Shown here piece after piece: positions 32,886-41,439 of a DNA stretch of 64,000 bases. Numbering within the stretch: the first letter of the stretch is position 1; each line of letters opens with the position of its first letter. The stretch covers positions 1 to 64,000 of the forward strand of contig CALEKA010000005.1 of assembly GCA_937898715.1 (NCBI GenBank), written 5' to 3'. The DNA is from an uncultured Prevotella sp. Lineage in GTDB: Bacteria > Bacteroidota > Bacteroidia > Bacteroidales > Bacteroidaceae. The translations under genes and the position numbers were made by a program. The notes under the pieces were generated by a model. It had not been told where the DNA came from. It ran no database searches and saw nothing but the letters and a program-made list of their open reading frames with translations.

Positions 32886-34928
32886 ATGCCTCAACGCATA
32901 TTCACCCTACTGCTATTCTCACTTTACGCCTTCTCCTACCATGTCTGTGCTCAACAACCTACCGACAGCACGGACTACGTGAACATTCGCGGCGAAGCTG
33001 GTGTAACCATTCGCAAGAATCGATCGCCCCTAAAGACCTCGGCTGATGGAAAACTGCGTTGGGACTTGACAACGATAAAACGCCTGCCGCAGATCCTTGG
33101 CAATGCCGATCCCATGCGCTATCTGCAAGCACTCCCCTCGGTGCAGACTTCTTCCGAATACGATGCTGGACTCCATGTACAAGGCTGCTCAGCAGGACAA
33201 AATGTACTGATGCTTGGCGAGGGGATAGTGTACAATCCAGCCCACCTCATGGGCATCTTCTCTACCTTCAATACCGCCCACTTCCCATCCATGGACTTCG
33301 AGCCCACCACTTCGCCCGCCGTGGCAAGCAGATTGGGCGGAAGCATGCAGATGCTATTGCCCTCTCTCTCGGAAATGAGTCGTCTGGAAGGGGACTTCTC
33401 GCTTGGTCCGCTGGCAGCACAAGGCACCATGGACGTTCCGCTATCGTCGAAAGCGGCACTGCGATTGTCGGGCCGGCAAGCCTATTTCAACCTCCTTTAT
33501 GGCCACTGGATACAGACGGACGATGCTGACGATACGCGCTATGGATTTGGCGATTACAACGTAACGCTGCAAATGGAGCCCGCACCGGGCCACTTCCTGA
33601 CGCTCAATGGTTATTATGGGCGCGACCGATTGAAGGTGGTGGGGCAGCACGACCGCTTACCCTCATCATTGCATTGGGAGAATTGGATCGGTGAAGTGTC
33701 TTGGCATCATGCTTCACAAAGGGCCGTGTGGAAGCAAGCACTCACCACACAGGGCTATACGAGTCACTTGCGGCTCCACCTCTTCGATTCCCATCTATCC
33801 TTGCCCGCTCATATCCGTACTTATCGCTACAAAGCAAGCGCCGATCTATACAGCCGATGGACTGTGGGGGCTGATGCGCAATGGCACGACGTGTTGCCGC
33901 AATCGCCACAGGTAGAGAGCCCTTATTCACAGTTAGCTACTGTCCAATCCGAGCAACAAGCCTGGGAGGCGGCAGCCTATGCGCTCTATCATTACGTCTC
34001 TCCGAAAGCCCGCTTCGAGCTACATCCCGCCCTTCGCTTCACGCTCTTTCATACCCCCGATGGCCATTCACGCTACGCTCTAAGCCCCTATATCTCTGCT
34101 ATCTGGCACGTAGCACCGCTCCATTCTGTGACCCTCAAAGGCGGCCTCCAGCATCAGTTTCTCCATCAAGCAGGTTTCACGTCCCTGGGCATGCCCACAG
34201 AGTTTTGGTTCGCCTCTACCAAGCAGCAACCGCCTCAGCGCTCCTGCAGCGCCACGCTGATTTATAAAGGAAGTACAAAGGACGAAGCGTGGGGCTTCAC
34301 CGCTGAACTTTATTGGAAAAGGCTATATCATCAGTTGGAGTATGCTGACAATGTGCTCACTTTGCTCACCGACCAGTATTCCCTCACCGAAGCCTTGCTT
34401 CAAGGGAATGGCGCAAATTATGGACTCGGACTGCAGCTTACTCGTCGGCTGGGCTCTGTGACGGGATGGATAAGTTATAGCTGGGGACGCACGTTGCGCA
34501 GGTTTTCCGTTGATGGAGTGAGCAGTCGTTATCCTTCCAACTATGAGCGACGCCATGAAGCCAACCTGATGCTTTCCTATCAACCACGGCCACGTCTTAA
34601 CTTCAGTCTGACGGGGCTCGTAGCATCAGGCACCCCATTCACAGCCCCAGAATCGTTCTATCTAATCAATGGCTATGTGCTTTCGCAATATGGCCGCCAC
34701 AATGGTTGTCGCTTGCCCCTCTACTGGCGTTTCGATGCAGCCGTAGACTATCGACTCCGCAGCCGAGGCCGAGTGAAGCAGAGCCTCAATTTCTCGCTCT
34801 ATAATGTATTCGGTACAAATAATACGGTGTTCTACCGACTTCGCTTCCGCGATGAAACTTTTGCCTATCGCCCCGTGAGTTTCCTCAAATACCCTCTCCC
34901 CTCCTTTAGCTATAACATTAAATTCTGA
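32886..34928 (+). CDS. TonB-dependent outer-membrane receptor, 680 aa
   Basis: The frame is open from 32760, but the ATG at 32886 starts a proper signal peptide (MPQRIFTLLLFSLYAFSYHV, cut after 'CAQ'), so I take that start. A plug domain spans residues about 60-190 ('PMRYLQALPSVQTSSEYDAG', 'GIVYNPAHLMGIFSTFN'). The rest is a beta-barrel rich in aromatic strands and ending in 'PSFSYNIKF', the terminal Phe expected for barrel insertion. The carboxypeptidase-like N-terminal domain often present in such receptors is absent. The next gene, 3 bp later, is a DUF4249 lipoprotein, the usual partner of this receptor type. The cargo is unknown. Confidence 0.85.
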   Translation: MPQRIFTLLLFSLYAFSYHVCAQQPTDSTDYVNIRGEAGVTIRKNRSPLKTSADGKLRWDLTTIKRLPQILGNADPMRYLQALPSVQTSSEYDAGLHVQGCSAGQNVLMLGEGIVYNPAHLMGIFSTFNTAHFPSMDFEPTTSPAVASRLGGSMQMLLPSLSEMSRLEGDFSLGPLAAQGTMDVPLSSKAALRLSGRQAYFNLLYGHWIQTDDADDTRYGFGDYNVTLQMEPAPGHFLTLNGYYGRDRLKVVGQHDRLPSSLHWENWIGEVSWHHASQRAVWKQALTTQGYTSHLRLHLFDSHLSLPAHIRTYRYKASADLYSRWTVGADAQWHDVLPQSPQVESPYSQLATVQSEQQAWEAAAYALYHYVSPKARFELHPALRFTLFHTPDGHSRYALSPYISAIWHVAPLHSVTLKGGLQHQFLHQAGFTSLGMPTEFWFASTKQQPPQRSCSATLIYKGSTKDEAWGFTAELYWKRLYHQLEYADNVLTLLTDQYSLTEALLQGNGANYGLGLQLTRRLGSVTGWISYSWGRTLRRFSVDGVSSRYPSNYERRHEANLMLSYQPRPRLNFSLTGLVASGTPFTAPESFYLINGYVLSQYGRHNGCRLPLYWRFDAAVDYRLRSRGRVKQSLNFSLYNVFGTNNTVFYRLRFRDETFAYRPVSFLKYPLPSFSYNIKF

Positions 34929-34931
34929 GTC

Positions 34932-36074
34932 ATGCCGCGCATACTTGTCTCTCCTTGTTACATAATATCAGCACCTTTCCGCCTCTTGTTAGCAGTGCTA
35001 TGCCCGCTACTTCTTCATTCGTGCAGTGAAGAGCCCTTTTCTACGCAAGAGCCGCAACTCGTGGTGGAAGGCTGGATAGATGAGGAGGGCGCTCCCATCG
35101 TGTTCGTCACCACATCGGTGCCTTTCTCAAGCACCTCCGACACAGATTACGACATGTCCAGTCACCTTGTGCGCTGGGCCAAGGTGACCGTGAGCGATGG
35201 TGATACCACCGTGGTGTTGACAGGTAAATTTATGAAACGCTACACACCCTCTTATGGCTATACTACGGGAGAAATGTTTGGTCGATGCGGTCGTACTTAC
35301 CGCCTCACCGTAGACTACGAATCCTATCATGCCGAAGCTGTGACCACCATACCGCCTCGCGCCTCTATAGCCTACTTCGAAAAAGTGCTTTGTGCTGAGA
35401 GCGACACACTCTACGAGCTACAAGCGCACATCGCAAACACTCCCCCATCATCTGCCGCAATCCCCTACTCTTACGCCTATATTCCTTCCGCTTCTGGTGA
35501 TACTCCTTCCGCTTCTGGTGATACTCCTTCTCCTTCTGCAGATACATCCTTCCCTTCTGCAGAGCCCTCTCCCTCTTCCGCTGGAGCCTCCTCTGCTTCC
35601 GCTGTAGCCTCCTCTGCTTCCGCCAAAGGCTACAAATTCTTCGTCATGCGTAAGGGGAAGGATACCTATTACCAATCGTGCAACATGGGACTCTATGCTG
35701 CCAGCCATGTGAAAAGCGGGGCTCCATTGCCCGTGTTTCAAGCCCACCGCTATGCGGTAAAGGACTATACGCCTTACTTCTCGCTTCGCGACACGCTTTA
35801 CGTAAAGCTGGCCACGGTAGATGGTGCGAGCTATCGCTTCTGGCAGTCGTATGAGGAGAGCGTTAGCCTCTCACGCACCCCTTTTTTCGCCACAGGCAAC
35901 AATCTTCAGAGTAACCTCCGTGGGGCGCTCGGCTATTGGTGTGGCTATGGACGCAGCGAGTATGAGGTCCTTCCTGAAGATGGAAAGGCCGAGGAAATGA
36001 ACAATTTGAAAGAACTTTCCCCTATATTGCACACAAAAAGTAAGCAAGAAGTGCGGTTTATACAAAGATTTTAG
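34932..36074 (+). CDS. DUF4249 family lipoprotein, 380 aa
   Basis: The signal peptide ends in the lipobox 'LLHSC' (Cys near residue 31), and the mature part opens with 'PQLVVEGWIDEEGAPIVFVT', the DUF4249 signature. This family is encoded next to TonB-dependent receptors and is thought to work with them at the outer membrane. Start ATG 34932 follows the receptor stop by 3 bp, so the two are translationally linked. Residues about 185-235 are an unusual Pro/Ser/Ala/Asp low-complexity insert (see the repeat at 35484-35525), absent from the usual fold, and probably a flexible surface loop. The region after it (residues about 235-380) resumes the normal domain. Confidence 0.85.
   Translation: MPRILVSPCYIISAPFRLLLAVLCPLLLHSCSEEPFSTQEPQLVVEGWIDEEGAPIVFVTTSVPFSSTSDTDYDMSSHLVRWAKVTVSDGDTTVVLTGKFMKRYTPSYGYTTGEMFGRCGRTYRLTVDYESYHAEAVTTIPPRASIAYFEKVLCAESDTLYELQAHIANTPPSSAAIPYSYAYIPSASGDTPSASGDTPSPSADTSFPSAEPSPSSAGASSASAVASSASAKGYKFFVMRKGKDTYYQSCNMGLYAASHVKSGAPLPVFQAHRYAVKDYTPYFSLRDTLYVKLATVDGASYRFWQSYEESVSLSRTPFFATGNNLQSNLRGALGYWCGYGRSEYEVLPEDGKAEEMNNLKELSPILHTKSKQEVRFIQRF
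35484..35525 (+). repeat. 21-bp tandem duplication in the DUF4249 gene
   Basis: CCTTCCGCTTCTGGTGATAC plus T occurs twice back to back (35484-35504 and 35505-35525), encoding PSASGDT twice. It starts a run of Ser/Ala/Pro codons to about 35630 that looks like expanded short repeats. Confidence 0.85.
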
Positions 36075-36082
36075 ACTTTTTG

Positions 36083-36114
36083 CTTGGCACTTCACAAGCC
36101 TTGCACTACCTTTG
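36083..36114 (+). promoter_or_regulatory. Promoter of the Lrp/AsnC gene
   Basis: CTTG (36083-36086), 20 bp, TACCTTTG (36107-36114), about 85 bp before the start. The motif CTTGCACTACCTTTG is shared exactly with the promoter at 60310-60341. Confidence 0.7.
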
Positions 36115-36199
36115 CAAGCAAGTAAAACCATACGGGGGGAGGAACAACAACCAAGGATTGGATCGTACGTTCGCCCCCCACAATACAGTTATCATATCT

Positions 36200-36670
36200 A
36201 TGGAAAAGGTTGACCAGCTTGACCTGAAAATTCTAAAAATCATCTCAGTCAATGCGCGCATTCCATTCAAGGATGTAGCAGCCGTATGCGGCGTTTCACG
36301 TGCCGCTATTCATCAGCGTGTGCAGCGCCTCATCGAAGCAGGCGTGATCACAGGTTCGGGCTACAATGTATGCCCCAAGAGCATAGGTTATAGCACCTGT
36401 ACCTACGTCGGCATTAAGCTCGAGCGTGGATCAATGTATAAGGGAGTGGCCGAGCAGCTCGAGAAAATCCCCGAAATCGTGGAGTGCCACTTCACTACCG
36501 GCCCCTACACCATGCTTATTAAGCTCTATTCGCGCGACAACGAACACCTAATGGATTTGCTCAACAACCACATTCAGGAAATTCACGGCGTTATCTCTAC
36601 CGAAACGCTTATCTCTCTGGAGCAGAGCATCAATCGCACCGTGCCCGTCATCCTCGATCAAGAAGATTAA
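36200..36670 (+). CDS. Lrp/AsnC family transcriptional regulator, 156 aa
   Basis: The frame is open from 36080, but the ATG at 36200 starts the conserved protein (MEKVDQLDLKILKIISVNAR) and lies after the predicted transcript start. Residues about 5-60 are the winged helix-turn-helix ('IPFKDVAAVCGVSRAAIHQR'). Residues about 70-150 form the RAM ligand domain ('YVGIKLERGSMYKGVAEQL', 'VECHFTTGPYTMLIKLY'). Such proteins sense amino acids or related small molecules as octamers and control transport and metabolism. The effector cannot be told. It is followed 20 bp later by a DUF4491 membrane protein, possibly in one transcript. Confidence 0.9.
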   Translation: MEKVDQLDLKILKIISVNARIPFKDVAAVCGVSRAAIHQRVQRLIEAGVITGSGYNVCPKSIGYSTCTYVGIKLERGSMYKGVAEQLEKIPEIVECHFTTGPYTMLIKLYSRDNEHLMDLLNNHIQEIHGVISTETLISLEQSINRTVPVILDQED

Positions 36671-36690
36671 ATTTCCTACCCCATCTACAC

Positions 36691-36981
36691 ATGACCCTCA
36701 CAGGAGTAATCATTGGTTTGGCCACGTTCCTCATCATCGGAGCGTTCCATCCCGTCGTAATCAAGACTGAATACTACTTTGGCACACGGCCGTGGTGGAT
36801 TTTCCTCATTGTGGGCATCGGCTGCATTGTCGGTGCCCTCTTCATCAAGCTTTTGCTCGTCAGCGCCATCGTGGGCGTGACGGGCTTTTCTGCCCTATGG
36901 TCGATACTCGAACTCTTCGAACAGCGCGAAAGGGTGAATAAAGGGTGGTTTCCCGAAGGGCCGGGGCATGAAAAGAAGTAA
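36691..36981 (+). CDS. DUF4491 family small membrane protein, 96 aa
   Basis: Three hydrophobic segments (residues about 3-20, 38-55 and 57-75) surround the family motif 'FHPVVIKTEYYFGTRPWWIF'; the protein ends 'LFEQRERVNKGWFPEGPG'. These are the hallmarks of DUF4491, a Bacteroidetes inner-membrane family without known function. The length is normal. It sits 20 bp after the Lrp/AsnC gene and 67 bp before the C26-M19 peptidase gene, so all three may share a message. Confidence 0.85.
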   Translation: MTLTGVIIGLATFLIIGAFHPVVIKTEYYFGTRPWWIFLIVGIGCIVGALFIKLLLVSAIVGVTGFSALWSILELFEQRERVNKGWFPEGPGHEKK

Positions 36982-37048
36982 GTAAAAGGGAAGCGCACAG
37001 GCACGCTGTCTGATAAAAGAGACGCGCCGAGATGCGCCCAATGAAATA

Positions 37049-38812
37049 ATGAAAGTAGAAGATATAGAAACAGCGGCGCTTGCAGCGGCTACAGAACGGC
37101 GTCCGCTGATAGGAATTACGGGTAACTATGGCGATGGCGAGCTTAAGCTCTTGCCGGGTTATTTCCGATCAATAGAAGCCGCGGGTGGCATTGCTGTAGT
37201 GATCCCTCCTCGGCGCAAGCCCGATGCCGACCTCGTACAGTTGCTCGACCGCCTCGACGGACTCTTGCTCTCTGGCGGAGCCGATCTCAATCCTATCTTG
37301 GTCGGCGAAGATCCTGTGCCCGCTCTGCATGGTATCAATCGTGAGCGCGATGAGTTTGAACTAGCTTTGATACGCCTCGCCTACCACCGGCAGCTCCCTA
37401 TGCTCGGTATCTGTCGTGGTATACAAATGCTCGCAGCAGCACTCGGAGGCACCATTCAGCAAGATATAAGTACCGCAATGCCCGATGCCAAACTCATCAA
37501 GCATTCGCAGGATGCCGATCGTGGTGTGGCGACCCACTTTGTCGAAGCCGAAGAGGGCTCTCTCATAGCTCAGCTCTTAGGAAAGCGCTTTGCCGTAAAC
37601 TCCTTCCATCATCAGGCGGTGGCCCAGTGTGGAGAACGATTCCGCGTCACGGCACGCTCAGCCGACGGCGTGGTAGAAGCTATCGAGAGCACGGAGGAAG
37701 CCCGCTGGATAGTGGGCGTACAGTGGCACCCCGAATGCTTTCTGCTCGACGGCGACGAGCGTATGATGCCGCTCATGAAGGCTTTCGTAGAAGCGTCCTA
37801 TGAGCAAGGACGCGCTAAGGATGTGCATCGCAGCGTGCTTACGCTCGATTCTCACTGTGATACGCCCATGTTTTTCGACAAAGGCGTATCCTTGACACGT
37901 CGTGATCCTCAGCTGCTCGTAGATTTTCCGAAAATGCGCGAAGGCATGCTCGATGCATCCATCATGGTGGCCTACATCCCGCAGGGCGAACGTACGCCGC
38001 AGGCTTCGCAAACTGCCACCGATATGGCCGTAAGGCTCCTTACGGAGATAAAGGCGCGTGTAGAGGAAGCACCGGGCGTAAGCCTTGCTCTCACGCCTGC
38101 CGACCTCTATCGCAACAAGATGGCGGGCCGTCTTTCCATCATGCGCGGTATAGAGAATGGCTATGCGCTGGGTAAGGACGTGGCAAACGTAGAGCGATTC
38201 GCACGTATGGGCGTGGTCTACATCACGCTCTGCCACAATGGCGACAACGATATATGCGACTCTGCTCGTCGATCCACGGGTGAGCATGGCGGCTTGTCGG
38301 CCTACGGACGTGAGGTCGTAGCGGAAATGAATCGCTGTGGCATTATGGTCGACTTGAGTCATGCTGCGGAGACTTCTTTCTATGACGCGCTCGAAGTAAG
38401 TTCCACCCCTATCGTCTGCTCTCATGCTTCAAGCCGTGCCATGTGCAACCACCCACGCAATCTTACCGATGATCAGCTCCGTGCATTGGCCGAGGCAGGT
38501 GGCGTAGCTCAGGTGACGCTCTATCACGGATTTCTCCGCTTGGAGGAAGAGGGCGTAGAGGCTACTATTCACGACGGCGTGCGCCATCTCATGCACATGA
38601 TCAGCGTGGCTGGTATCGACCACGTGGGCATAGGCACCGATTTCGATGGCGATGGCGGTGTGCCTGGTTGCGCATGTGCTTCCGAACTGACCAATTTTAC
38701 GCGTCTGCTCTTGGCAGAAGGCCTCACTCCTGCCGACCTGCAGAAGGTGTGGGGAGGCAACTTCTTGCGCGTCATGCGAGAGTGTCAAGAGCAAAGCACG
38801 CTTTGCGATTAA
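37049..38812 (+). CDS. Fusion of class I glutamine amidotransferase-like hydrolase (C26) and membrane dipeptidase (M19), 587 aa
   Basis: Residues 1-255 match gamma-glutamyl-gamma-aminobutyrate hydrolases: 'LLSGGADLNPILVG', the nucleophile in 'LGICRGIQMLAAALGG', and the catalytic His in 'GVQWHPE'. Residues about 265-585 match zinc dipeptidases of family M19: the metal HxD in 'LDSHCDTP', 'VDLSHAAETSFYDAL', 'VCSHASSRAM' and 'GIGTDFDGDGG'. There is no signal peptide, so it is cytosolic. Joining the two suggests a gamma-glutamyl peptide is first cut at the gamma bond and the released dipeptide then split, as in glutathione or peptidoglycan-peptide turnover; that linkage is my inference. Similar fusions occur in other Bacteroidetes. 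Confidence 0.88.
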   Translation: MKVEDIETAALAAATERRPLIGITGNYGDGELKLLPGYFRSIEAAGGIAVVIPPRRKPDADLVQLLDRLDGLLLSGGADLNPILVGEDPVPALHGINRERDEFELALIRLAYHRQLPMLGICRGIQMLAAALGGTIQQDISTAMPDAKLIKHSQDADRGVATHFVEAEEGSLIAQLLGKRFAVNSFHHQAVAQCGERFRVTARSADGVVEAIESTEEARWIVGVQWHPECFLLDGDERMMPLMKAFVEASYEQGRAKDVHRSVLTLDSHCDTPMFFDKGVSLTRRDPQLLVDFPKMREGMLDASIMVAYIPQGERTPQASQTATDMAVRLLTEIKARVEEAPGVSLALTPADLYRNKMAGRLSIMRGIENGYALGKDVANVERFARMGVVYITLCHNGDNDICDSARRSTGEHGGLSAYGREVVAEMNRCGIMVDLSHAAETSFYDALEVSSTPIVCSHASSRAMCNHPRNLTDDQLRALAEAGGVAQVTLYHGFLRLEEEGVEATIHDGVRHLMHMISVAGIDHVGIGTDFDGDGGVPGCACASELTNFTRLLLAEGLTPADLQKVWGGNFLRVMRECQEQSTLCD

Positions 38813-38890
38813 GGAGTTTATAAGTTTAGAGCGATTCGCGCTTAGTTTATAAGTTTAAGTTGGCGCTTCGTGCTCAGTTTAATGAGTTTA
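38813..38890 (+). repeat. GAGTTTA/GCGC repeat units after the peptidase gene
   Basis: AAGTTTAGAGCGATTCGCGC, then TTAGTTTATAAGTTTAAG and TTGGCGCTTCGTGCTCAGTT, give two worn units of the 30-bp family found at 44692-44783. Confidence 0.6.
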
Positions 38891-38917
38891 TGCGCTGTGC
38901 TACATATCATACATTTC

Positions 38918-39913
38918 ATGAAACATATCCCTACCCTATTTATAGCCGTGCTCTCGGTGCTCGCTATGGTGAGCTGTAAGAGTCAGAAACCGTCGGAGCA
39001 ATCATCCGACACCGATACCATAGCTGTGACGCAAGTACAGTTTAATGCCGATTCTGCCTATGCTTCTATTGAAAAACAATGCAGCTTCGGTGCGCGTGTG
39101 CCCAACTCCGAGGCGCACCGCCTCTGTGGCGACTACATCGTGAAATCCTTTAAGGCGCTTGGCCTCGAGGTGACGGAGCAAAAGACGGATCAGACCGCAT
39201 GGGACGGCAAGACGCTCCATACGCGCAATATCATCGCATCCTACCGTCCTGAAGCCACCGATCGTATCATCATCTGTACCCACTGGGAGAGCCGTCCGTG
39301 GGCTGACGCTGACCCCGACTCTACGAAGCATCACCAGCCCGTGATGGCTGCCAACGATGGTGCAAGCGGTGTGGCTGTGATGCTCGAAGTGGCTCGCCAC
39401 TTGAGCGAGTTGAAGCCCAACGTAGGAATAGACTTTATCTGCTTTGATTCTGAGGACTACGGCACCCCCTACTGGGCTTCCGATAAGGATCCGAAGGATG
39501 GTTCTGATTGGTGCTTAGGATCGCAATACTGGGCTGCACATCCCCATAAGGAGGGCTACAAAGCTCGCTTTGGCATATTGCTCGACATGGTGGGTGGACA
39601 GGATGCTCGCTACGCTTATGAGGGCATCAGCATGCGCTATGCTCGCGATGTCATGGTGCGCGTATGGGATGCTGCCACACGTGCCAATGCTGGCAATCTC
39701 TTCCAGCCCGTAGATGGTGGTTATGCGCAAGACGACCACGTGCCCATGAACGAAGTTGCGGGTATTCCTACTATCGACATCATTCCCTTCATCGAAGGTG
39801 AACACTCTTTTGGTACCACTTGGCACACCACTTCCGATGTGCCCGCTAATATCTCTAAGGAAACTCTTCGCGGTGTGGGACAGACCTTGCTGCAGTTTCT
39901 TTCTGAGCAATAG
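38918..39913 (+). CDS. M28-family lipoprotein, glutaminyl-peptide cyclotransferase-like, 331 aa
   Basis: The frame is open from 38870, but the ATG at 38918 starts a lipoprotein signal (MKHIPTLFIAVLSVLAMVSC) with the cysteine at residue 20. The mature part has the M28 zinc fold: 'IICTHWESRPWADADPD', 'AANDGASGVAVMLEVARHL', 'FICFDSEDYG', 'LLDMVGGQDARY' and 'YAQDDHVPMNEVAGIPTIDI'. The Asp of NDGASG, the acidic pair of SED and the His of DDH are the metal-site residues. The layout fits bacterial glutaminyl cyclases, which turn N-terminal Gln into pyroglutamate on exported proteins; Bacteroidetes cleave many exported proteins before Gln. An aminopeptidase activity cannot be excluded. It should sit in the periplasm, lipid-anchored. 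Confidence 0.85.
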   Translation: MKHIPTLFIAVLSVLAMVSCKSQKPSEQSSDTDTIAVTQVQFNADSAYASIEKQCSFGARVPNSEAHRLCGDYIVKSFKALGLEVTEQKTDQTAWDGKTLHTRNIIASYRPEATDRIIICTHWESRPWADADPDSTKHHQPVMAANDGASGVAVMLEVARHLSELKPNVGIDFICFDSEDYGTPYWASDKDPKDGSDWCLGSQYWAAHPHKEGYKARFGILLDMVGGQDARYAYEGISMRYARDVMVRVWDAATRANAGNLFQPVDGGYAQDDHVPMNEVAGIPTIDIIPFIEGEHSFGTTWHTTSDVPANISKETLRGVGQTLLQFLSEQ

Positions 39914-40106
39914 GCTTTGGAAGTTTAGAGTTTATTTAGGTTTGGAGTTTATTTTAGGTTTTGAGTTTTGAGGTTATAAGGTTATAATGTCACCTTTAGC
40001 CTTTGATAGTAACTTTATAACCTCATAACCTTCAAACTCCAAACTCCAACCTCCAAACTCATAACCTCCAAACTCCAACCTCACAAATATAAATAAGAAA
40101 AGGACA
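39914..40106. other. AT-rich simple-repeat spacer before sufE
   Basis: No gene. It holds runs of 'AACTCCAAACTCCAACCTCC' and 'GGTTATAAGGTTATAATGTC', the same sequence style as in the gaps at 15890-15950, 26200-26250 and 28310-28350. Confidence 0.5.
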
Positions 40107-40535
40107 ATGACTATCAACGAAACACAAGACGAGATTATAGAAGAATTTTGCGAGCTCGACGACTGGATGGATCGCTACCAGCTACTCATCGATCTGGGTG
40201 AAGAACAAGAGCCCCTACCCGCTGCCGATAAGACCGATCAAAATCTCATAGACGGCTGTCAGAGCCGCGTATGGATAGTCTGTGAGGAACACGATGGCAT
40301 GCTCGACTTCCGCGCTGAGAGCGATGCGCTAATCGTCAAGGGCATCGTGTCGCTCGTCATCCGAGTGGTCAACCACCATACCCCGCAGGAAATACTCGAT
40401 GCGAAGCTCTACTTTATCGACAAGATAGGACTTACCGAGCACCTCTCTCCCACCCGCTCTAATGGTCTGCTCGCCATGATTAAGCAAGTACGCATGTACG
40501 CACTGGCCTATAAGACCAAACTCGCTGAGGCTTAA
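40107..40535 (+). CDS. sufE: SufE-like sulfur acceptor protein, 142 aa
   Basis: SufE takes persulfide sulfur from the cysteine desulfurase SufS and passes it on for iron-sulfur cluster assembly. The active cysteine is Cys51 in 'LIDGCQSRVW', in the expected place. Other family marks are 'DWMDRYQLLIDLG' near the start and 'GLTEHLSPTRSNGLLAMIKQ' near the end. The length is normal. The rest of the suf operon is not in the window. An Ala-rich lipoprotein gene follows 22 bp later, perhaps co-transcribed but with no obvious link. Confidence 0.92.
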   Translation: MTINETQDEIIEEFCELDDWMDRYQLLIDLGEEQEPLPAADKTDQNLIDGCQSRVWIVCEEHDGMLDFRAESDALIVKGIVSLVIRVVNHHTPQEILDAKLYFIDKIGLTEHLSPTRSNGLLAMIKQVRMYALAYKTKLAEA

Positions 40536-40557
40536 CTTTAAAAATTACAAGCATACG

Positions 40558-41307
40558 ATGAAGAAAATACTCTTTGCAGCAGCTGCCTTTGCTGCGCTGA
40601 CACTCACCACCACGGCTTGTGGTGGCAACAAGACAACCGACGCTGATCAGAGCGCCGACTCCACCGCCGTATCCGACTCTACAGCCGACGAAACTGCTTC
40701 GGCCGACGCTTCCACTCCCGAAACCGCAGCCTCTGCAGCCGACGAGGCCATAGCTCAACTCGACGCTGCTACTGCCGCTGGTCAAGAAAATCCCGAGCAG
40801 GTGAAGCAGACCATCAGTCAGGTGAAACAAAAGATCGAGGAACTCCAAGCCTCTGGCAATCAGGAAGCTGCCAAGGCCTATGCCTCCAAGCTTCAGACTT
40901 ACCTTAAGCAAAATTCCGACAAACTCAAGAGCATTGATCCTCAGACGCTCACCGTAGCCAATGCCGTCAATGCCATCGTTAATGCCCCCGCCTCAGTAAA
41001 ACAAGCCGCTCAGGGTGCTGCCGATGCCGCCGTAGCTGATGGCGAAGCAGCCAAAGCCGCTGTCAAGGCTGCCGAGACAGCCGTTAAGAATGCTCCTGAA
41101 GCTGCCAAGAATGCAGCAAAAGCCACTGCCACGCAAGTGGCCAATAAAGCTAAGGCTGATGCCAAGGCTGCTGAGACCAAGGCTGTGAACGATGCTAAGG
41201 CTAAAGCCAATGCTGCCGTAGACAAAGCCAACAAGAAGGCCGACGCTGCCGTACAGAAAGGTGCACAAAAACTCTCCGATGCTATCAACAAGGGCTTAGC
41301 CCACTAA
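40558..41307 (+). CDS. Ala/Lys-rich helical lipoprotein, 249 aa
   Basis: The signal peptide (MKKILFAAAAFAALTLTTTA) ends in a lipobox with Cys at residue 21, followed by a Ser/Thr/Asp/Ala-rich linker (residues about 25-60). Residues about 60-125 form one helical region ('QVKQTISQVKQKIEELQASG'). Residues about 140-245 are a long Ala/Lys/Asp-rich stretch of 11-residue-like periodicity ('AAKAAVKAAETAVKNAPEAA'), predicted to be one amphipathic helix or coiled coil. This resembles apolipoprotein-like or LEA-like repeats, which bind lipid or stabilise surfaces. I do not recognise a named family. It may span the periplasm from a lipid anchor, like Lpp-type spacers; that is speculation. Confidence 0.75.
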   Translation: MKKILFAAAAFAALTLTTTACGGNKTTDADQSADSTAVSDSTADETASADASTPETAASAADEAIAQLDAATAAGQENPEQVKQTISQVKQKIEELQASGNQEAAKAYASKLQTYLKQNSDKLKSIDPQTLTVANAVNAIVNAPASVKQAAQGAADAAVADGEAAKAAVKAAETAVKNAPEAAKNAAKATATQVANKAKADAKAAETKAVNDAKAKANAAVDKANKKADAAVQKGAQKLSDAINKGLAH

Positions 41308-41308
41308 T

Positions 41309-41405
41309 CATGCATAAAGCCTTGCGAATATGCAAGCTATATGCACTTAAATCCTAAAAATGCTGCATATCGTATACAGGTATGCAGCATTTCTTTGTAT
41401 ATTTG
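41309..41405 (+). promoter_or_regulatory. Operator-like TATGCA cluster and -7 element upstream of the acetyl-CoA hydrolase gene
   Basis: TGCATA/TATGCA motifs occur five times in about 75 bp. Two form a perfect dyad, TGCTGCATA (41361-41369) and TATGCAGCA (41381-41389). Just downstream is TATATTTG (41398-41405), a Bacteroidetes -7 element without a good TTTG partner; the dyad sits where the -33 box would be. This suggests a regulator bound at the promoter. Confidence 0.5.
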
Positions 41406-41439
41406 CACTTCGAACAACACATATAACGCGTCCTTAACA

